Positions 31,781-35,874 of a DNA stretch of 35,874 nucleotides are shown here, in pieces; positions within the stretch are counted from its first letter, which is position 1, and each line of letters opens with the position of its first letter. The stretch lies in assembly GCA_913056305.1 (NCBI GenBank), contig CAJXMR010000032.1, positions 1 to 35,874 on the forward strand, in the 5' to 3' direction. The translations under genes and the position numbers were made by a program. The notes beneath the pieces were generated by a model that made no database searches, was not told the origin of the DNA, and saw only the letters and a program-made list of their open reading frames with translations. This DNA is from an uncultured Ralstonia sp. (GTDB taxonomy: Bacteria; Pseudomonadota; Gammaproteobacteria; Burkholderiales; Burkholderiaceae).

Positions 31781-31809
31781 ACTATAGCGGATCGTTTGCT
31801 GCGTTGCAA
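31781..31809 (-). promoter_or_regulatory. Promoter of the candidate small RNA
   Basis: On the minus strand TTGCAA (31809-31804; four of six to TTGACA) and TATAGT (31786-31781; five of six to TATAAT) are separated by exactly 17 bases. The terminator of the small RNA lies 37 bases downstream of the -10 box. Confidence 0.75.
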
Positions 31810-31999
31810 TAAGGTAGAACTACGTAAGTCTGCAAAGCGTTGCCAAGGCGCTACGGCCTAGGCAAACGGTTGCAGTTGTCACGATTTGGCGCGGCGCAAC
31901 AAACGCCCATCCGCTCTTGCGGCTGGCCGTCACGGCAAGCCCCATCCGCTTTGCAGTGCGGCGACTCACGAGAGTATTCGCTTACTTATCAGATCCAGC

Positions 32000-32806
32000 T
32001 TAAAACGCCGGCAGGATCGCGCCCTTGAACTGGGCGTCAATGAACTTGCGCACCTCGTCCGACTGGTAGGCGTGCACCAGCGTCTTCACCCAGGGCTGGC
32101 TCTTGTCCTTCTCGCGCACGGCGATCAGGTTGGCGTATGGGCCCTTGCGATCTTCCAGGGCGATGGCGTCCTTGGCGGGCGTCAGGCCGTTCTTGACCGC
32201 GTAGTCGGTATTGATGGAAGCGGCGTCCAGGTCATCCAGCGAGCGCGGCAACTGGGCCGAGTCCAGTTCGATCAGCTTGATCTTCTTCGGGTTCTCGACC
32301 ACGTCGCGCGGGGTGGCGTTGGTGCCGTTGCTGCCCACGCCCGCCTTGAGCTTGATCACACCGGCCTTCTGCAGCAGCAGCAGGGCGCGGTTGCCGTTGG
32401 AGGGGTCGTTCTGGATGCCGACCTTGGCGCCTTCCTTGAGCGCAGCCAGCGACTTGATCTTCTTCGAGTAGAAGCCCATCGGCGCCACGTAGGTCAGGCC
32501 CACATTGACGATCTTGTAGCCGCGCGCCTGGATCTGGCTGTCGAGGAAGGGCTGGTGCTGGAAGCCGTTGGCGTCAAGGTCGCCGGCGTCGAGCGCGGGG
32601 TTGGGCTGGGCGTAGTCGTTGAACTCGATGACCTTGATGTCCAGGCCGTCCTTCTTGGCGACCTTCTGCACCACTTCCCAGATCTGCGCGTCGGGGCCGC
32701 TCATGGTGCCGAGCTTGATCTGCTTGGTGTCGGCGTGGGCGCCAGAGGCGATGGCCAGCGCGATGACCGGCAGGGTGGCGCGCGCAATGCGGGTGAACAG
32801 AGACAT
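32000..32806 (-). CDS. MetQ-like methionine-binding protein
   Basis: A 268-residue periplasmic binding protein of the NlpA/MetQ family, which takes up D- and L-methionine with MetN and MetI. Signal peptide 1 to about 25 (MSLFTRIARATLPVI, then ASGAHA); there is no lipobox cysteine, so it is a soluble protein, unlike lipoprotein MetQ. Motifs: VIEFNDYAQPNPALDAGDLDANGFQHQPFL in outline near 60-90, PNDPSNGNRAL-type loop near 132 and INTDYAV near 198. GAGG precedes the ATG at 32806. No metN or metI is next to it. It lies 159 bases downstream of kdpD on the same strand. Confidence 0.92.
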   Translation of the reverse strand: MSLFTRIARATLPVIALAIASGAHADTKQIKLGTMSGPDAQIWEVVQKVAKKDGLDIKVIEFNDYAQPNPALDAGDLDANGFQHQPFLDSQIQARGYKIVNVGLTYVAPMGFYSKKIKSLAALKEGAKVGIQNDPSNGNRALLLLQKAGVIKLKAGVGSNGTNATPRDVVENPKKIKLIELDSAQLPRSLDDLDAASINTDYAVKNGLTPAKDAIALEDRKGPYANLIAVREKDKSQPWVKTLVHAYQSDEVRKFIDAQFKGAILPAF

Positions 32807-32840
32807 GGAGAAACCTCGTCGATCTTGTCGTTGATATGGA

Positions 32841-32861
32841 CCGCCGGCGGGTAGCCGGCGG
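32841..32861 (-). terminator. Hairpin between kdpD and metQ
   Basis: CCGCCGGC and GCCGGCGG pair perfectly around a 5-base loop. There is no T tract. It may slow or stop transcription from kdpD, or be a leader structure of metQ. A second small inverted repeat, CGGCAT/ATGCCG, lies at 32909-32926. Confidence 0.4.
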
Positions 32862-32965
32862 CGAGGCGCGATCGTGGCACAGGCACGCGCCCGACAGAAC
32901 GAACTTTCCGGCATGTCGATATGCCGCAGCGCGAGGCGGCGTGCGCCTCTGCGGCCGGTGGCGAC

Positions 32966-35788
32966 TCACGCGGCCGCGTCTTCCTCCACAGGCGGCGGCT
33001 CGGCGGCCGGCAGGGCGACGACGAAGCACGCACCGCCGTCGGCCGCCGCCTCCACCCAGATGCGCCCGTTGTGCGCGCTCACGATGGCCTCGCACACCGC
33101 CAGCCCCAGGCCGACGCCGCCGGTGGCAGATTCCTTGTCGCCACGGGTGAACTTCTCGAAGATGGTCCGCTCGGCGCCGCGCGGCACGCCGGGGCCCTGG
33201 TCGCGTACGCGCACGTGCAGCTCGCGGCCGTGCCGCTCACTCAGCAGGATGGTGGCCGAGATACGGATCAACGTGCCGGCCGGCGCGAACTTGCCGGCGT
33301 TCTCCAGCAGGTTGGACAGCACGCGCTCCATCAGCGGGCCGTCGCAGCGCACCAGCGGCAGCTCCGACAAGTCGTCGACCACCACCTCATGCGTGGGCAG
33401 CGGAATGGCCGCCAGCGCCGCGCCCACCAGCTCCTCGATCGACTGCCACTCCTGGCGCAGCTTGACGTCGTGGTTCTGCAGCCGCGCCATGTCGAGCAGG
33501 TTGGTGACCATCGCGCGCATGCGCCGCGCCTGCTCACCGATGGCGACGGCGGCTTCCGACTGCAGCGGCGGCAGCGGCGGCTGCGCGCGCTGCAGCGTCT
33601 CAGCCATGCCGACCAGGCCGGTGAGCGGCGTGCGCAGATCGTGCGAGACCGCCGCCAGCAGCGAGTTGCGCAGGCGCTCGGATTCGATGCGCACCAACGC
33701 ATCCTGCGCGATCTCGACGTAGTGCACCCGCTCGATGGCGATGGCGATGAGGGTGGCGCAGGCATCGATTTGGCGGCGGTTGTCCGGTTGCGCCAGCACC
33801 TGGAAGGTCTCGGGCTCCACCGCCAGCACGCCACGGATGGCCATCGGCGCCTTCAGCGGCAGGTACAGCACCGAGCACGACGGCAGCGTGTGCGTGCCGG
33901 TGCCGGCGGGCTGGCCATGCTGGTAAGTCCAGTCGGCCAGCACGCGGTCGAGGTTGGGCATGCCCGAAGGCGCAGCGTCGGATGCCTGGGCCGCGCCCTC
34001 GGGCCGGGCGATCTGCGGCGCGCCCAGGCGGCCGTCCAGCCCGACGAAGAAGAACGCGCAGCGCCCGCCAAAGGTCGCGTTGACGAAGCGCCCGCCGATG
34101 CTGACGATCTGGTCCAGCGTGAGCGCGGCGGACAATTCGCGCGCCGCCTCGTACAGCGCGCGTGCGGCGGCCTCGCGCTGCACGGCCACCTCAGCCTGAT
34201 CGCGCAGGCCCGCCGTGAGCTGGCCGACCAGCAGGCCCACCGCCAGCATCACCGCGAAGGTCAGCAGGTACTGCACGTCGCTCACGGCAAACGAGAAGCG
34301 CGGCGGCACGAAGAAGAAATCGAACAGCGCCACCGACAGCACCGACGCCAGCGCCGCCGGCCCGCGCCCGTGCCGCATCGCCACCGCCACCACCGCCGCC
34401 AGGAACAGCATGACGATGTTGGCCAGATCGAACACCGGGTGCACCAGGCTGGAGAGCAGCGTCGCCACGCCCACGTAGACGCACGCCGCGATGTAGCCCG
34501 GCTTGAGCCCGCCGGTGTCGGCCTCGGCCGCGCGCTGGGCCTCGGTACGCATGTCGGCGCGGCCGATGGCGGCAGCGCGGGGCTGCAGCTGCACGCGCGC
34601 CGGGTCGGCGGCGGCGCGGATCACGTCCACCTCCGGGCACTGCCGCGCCAGTGATTCGGCAAAGTCGCCGCTGGGCAGGCGCCGCTCCAGGCCGATCGCC
34701 AGGCGCAGCGCCACCACGATCGCGCGCCCCGAGCGCCAGCGCCGCTCGGGTGGGCGCCCGATCACCGCCTTGGTGATGTTGTGGCGGCGGATGTAACCGG
34801 TGAGGGCCTCCACCGCGTTGGTGCCGGCCAGGGTCTCGACCCTGGCACCGGCATCCTCGGCCAGCTTGAGCAGCGCGTGCAGGCGTTCGGTGCGGGCGTC
34901 GGCGCCGCGCAGGTGCGGCATCACCACGGCCACGGCGTGCCAATCGCATTCAAGCTGCGCGGCCAGGCGCGCGGCGCTGCGGATCACCTGTTCGCCATCG
35001 CCCTGCGGGTCCAGGCAGGCGACGATGGTCTCGCGGGTGCGCCAGACGTTTTCGATGCGGCGGGCGCGGCGGTAGGCCTGCACGTCGTCGTCGACACGGT
35101 CTGCCGTGCGGCGCAGGGCCAGCTCGCGCAGCGCGATCAGGTTGCCCTTGCGGAAGAAATTGCGCGCGGCCTGCTGGGCCTGCTCGGGCATGTAGACCTT
35201 GCCCTCGGCCAGGCGGCGCAGCAGTTCGTCGGCGGGCAGGTCGACGAGGATGACTTCGTTGGCGCTGTCGAACACGGCATCGGGCACGGTTTCCCACACG
35301 CGGATGCCGGTGATGCTGCCGACCGCCTCGTTCAGGCTGTCCAGGTGCTGGACGTTGACGGTGGTCCAGACATCGATGCCGGCGGCGCGCAGGTCTTCGA
35401 TGTCCTGCCAGCGCTTGGGGTGGCGCGAACCGGCCACGTTCGAGTGCGCGAGTTCATCGACCAGGATGAGGGCGGGCTTGCGGGCCAGCGCGGCGTCGAG
35501 GTCGAACTCGGGGAGGGTGCGGCCGCGGTATTCGATGGGGCGGGTGGGCAGGTGCTCGAGGTCTTCGACCAGTGCGGCGGTCTCGGCGCGGCCGTGGGTT
35601 TCGACCAGGCCGATCACCACGTCGATGCCCTGGGCGCGGGCGGCCTTGGCGGCGGACAGCATGGCGTAGGTCTTGCCCACGCCTGCGGAGGCGCCAAAGT
35701 AGATGCGCAGCTTGCCGCGGGCGGCTTGCTCCTGGCCGGATTGGAGTTCGGCGAGGAGGGCGTCGGGGTTGGGGCGGGTGTCGTCCAT
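32966..35788 (-). CDS. KdpD sensor histidine kinase
   Basis: A 940-residue sensor for potassium limitation and osmotic stress. The N-terminal KdpD domain (about 25-235) has the Walker A motif GASAGVGKT at 32-40 and LILVDELAHSN near 115. A universal-stress-like domain follows (about 250-370). Then come four closely spaced helices (about 440-540), a GAF-like region, and the kinase core with VSHDLRTPLTGL, NLLENAGKFAP, DQGPGVP and GVGLGLAV. Length and order match E. coli KdpD. I chose ATG at 35788 because the family starts a few residues before PxPDxLL; a GTG at 35827 behind GGGAGG is possible. kdpE is not downstream, where it usually lies; metQ is there instead. kdpFABC, if present, would be right of the window. 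Confidence 0.96.
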   Translation of the reverse strand: MDDTRPNPDALLAELQSGQEQAARGKLRIYFGASAGVGKTYAMLSAAKAARAQGIDVVIGLVETHGRAETAALVEDLEHLPTRPIEYRGRTLPEFDLDAALARKPALILVDELAHSNVAGSRHPKRWQDIEDLRAAGIDVWTTVNVQHLDSLNEAVGSITGIRVWETVPDAVFDSANEVILVDLPADELLRRLAEGKVYMPEQAQQAARNFFRKGNLIALRELALRRTADRVDDDVQAYRRARRIENVWRTRETIVACLDPQGDGEQVIRSAARLAAQLECDWHAVAVVMPHLRGADARTERLHALLKLAEDAGARVETLAGTNAVEALTGYIRRHNITKAVIGRPPERRWRSGRAIVVALRLAIGLERRLPSGDFAESLARQCPEVDVIRAAADPARVQLQPRAAAIGRADMRTEAQRAAEADTGGLKPGYIAACVYVGVATLLSSLVHPVFDLANIVMLFLAAVVAVAMRHGRGPAALASVLSVALFDFFFVPPRFSFAVSDVQYLLTFAVMLAVGLLVGQLTAGLRDQAEVAVQREAAARALYEAARELSAALTLDQIVSIGGRFVNATFGGRCAFFFVGLDGRLGAPQIARPEGAAQASDAAPSGMPNLDRVLADWTYQHGQPAGTGTHTLPSCSVLYLPLKAPMAIRGVLAVEPETFQVLAQPDNRRQIDACATLIAIAIERVHYVEIAQDALVRIESERLRNSLLAAVSHDLRTPLTGLVGMAETLQRAQPPLPPLQSEAAVAIGEQARRMRAMVTNLLDMARLQNHDVKLRQEWQSIEELVGAALAAIPLPTHEVVVDDLSELPLVRCDGPLMERVLSNLLENAGKFAPAGTLIRISATILLSERHGRELHVRVRDQGPGVPRGAERTIFEKFTRGDKESATGGVGLGLAVCEAIVSAHNGRIWVEAAADGGACFVVALPAAEPPPVEEDAAA

Positions 35789-35837
35789 GCTGTGTATTTT
35801 GGGCGTTTTTTGGCCGGGGTGGTCCACCTCCCTTTCG

Positions 35838-35874
35838 CCCCCTGCCGGGGCCGACTCACTTTTCTTTGTCTTGC
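35838..35874 (-). repeat. Extragenic repeat, right copy
   Basis: On the minus strand this reads GCAAGACAAAGAAAAGTGAG, then TCGG and the CCCC/GGGG palindrome. It is the inverted partner of positions 1-30. It lies 50 bases upstream of the kdpD start and just before a GGGAGG, so it separates kdpD from whatever precedes it. It runs up to the last base of the window and may continue. Confidence 0.6.

Larger units (their letters stand above)
31105..31999. other. 895-base gene-free region with RNA signals
   Basis: No protein gene is supported here; the long open frames on both strands run through terminators. On the minus strand there are three rho-independent terminators (31228-31265, 31341-31371, 31712-31744). 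A promoter at 31781-31809 serves a short RNA. Other inverted repeats are ATCACGTGAT at 31535-31544, and GCACAT/ATGTGC and CCGTTG/CAACGG arms between about 31565 and 31640. Base composition is lower in G+C than the flanking genes around 31470-31560. Confidence 0.55.

Noticed and set aside
31339..31809. A 156-codon minus-strand open frame over the RNA region
   Set aside because: It runs through the small RNA terminator, has no ribosome site and no protein-like pattern.
32807..32965. A SAM riboswitch before metQ
   Set aside because: The 159 bases show only two small hairpins and no recognisable SAM-I or SAM-II core.
32921..34654. A 577-codon open frame antisense to kdpD
   Set aside because: It shows shadow composition with no motif, and KdpD motifs are continuous on the minus strand.
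1..35874. CRISPR array, insertion sequence, prophage or integrated element
   Set aside because: No spaced direct repeats, transposase, integrase or phage gene was found, and composition is even across the window apart from the RNA region.

Overview
The window looks like chromosomal DNA of a beta-proteobacterium of the Burkholderiaceae, most likely Ralstonia. The DNA is G+C-rich and codon use is uniform. The gene content (flavohaemoglobin with NnrS, Burkholderia-type porin, TctDE-like pair, KdpD, phenolic acid decarboxylase) fits soil- and plant-associated Ralstonia. I see no rRNA, tRNA, CRISPR array, transposase, integrase or phage gene. The two ends of the window carry inverted copies of a short extragenic repeat.

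Layout. 1-3760: a DUF1963/YwqG-like protein, then a four-repeat membrane protein (DUF347) followed by a response regulator and a kinase with a Met/His-rich sensor domain. 4170-6448: a polar amino acid ABC importer (binding protein, permease, ATPase). 6533-9932: a DMT exporter, a LuxR-type regulator with a degraded receiver, a trypsin-like PDZ protease without signal peptide, and a small membrane protein. 10442-13135: a small secreted repeat protein, an ECF sigma factor behind a DUF2892 gene, and an MFS exporter with a visible promoter. 13139-21233: a nitric oxide block. The flavohaemoglobin gene hmp, nnrS and an SRPBCC gene run leftward. A CcoS-CcoN-like haem-copper oxidase subunit, CcoO-like and CcoP-like cytochromes, a SCO protein, an unknown membrane protein and nsrR run rightward from the same intergenic region. 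An NsrR-like site overlies the hmp promoter. 21257-25810: a TctDE-like two-component pair, a lone NMT1/THI5-type binding protein and a porin. 26070-28884: thioesterase, isochorismatase-fold hydrolase, phenolic acid decarboxylase and an aquaporin-family channel. 28900-31104: a RocA/RocR-like pair (DNA-binding regulator and REC-EAL c-di-GMP phosphodiesterase) with no sensor kinase. 31105-31999: a gene-free stretch holding three leftward terminators and a strong candidate small RNA. 32000-35788: a lone metQ and kdpD, with no kdpE after kdpD.

The two most interesting signals are these. First, a roughly 60-nt RNA gene at 31712-31809 (minus strand) has its own promoter and terminator and a hairpin whose six-base loop is the exact complement of the Shine-Dalgarno sequence AAGGAG. 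Second, a non-canonical C-family haem-copper oxidase gene set is placed with nsrR, hmp and nnrS, which suggests an NO-responsive oxidase or NO reductase branch. All assignments come from reading the sequence and from knowledge of families; no search was run.
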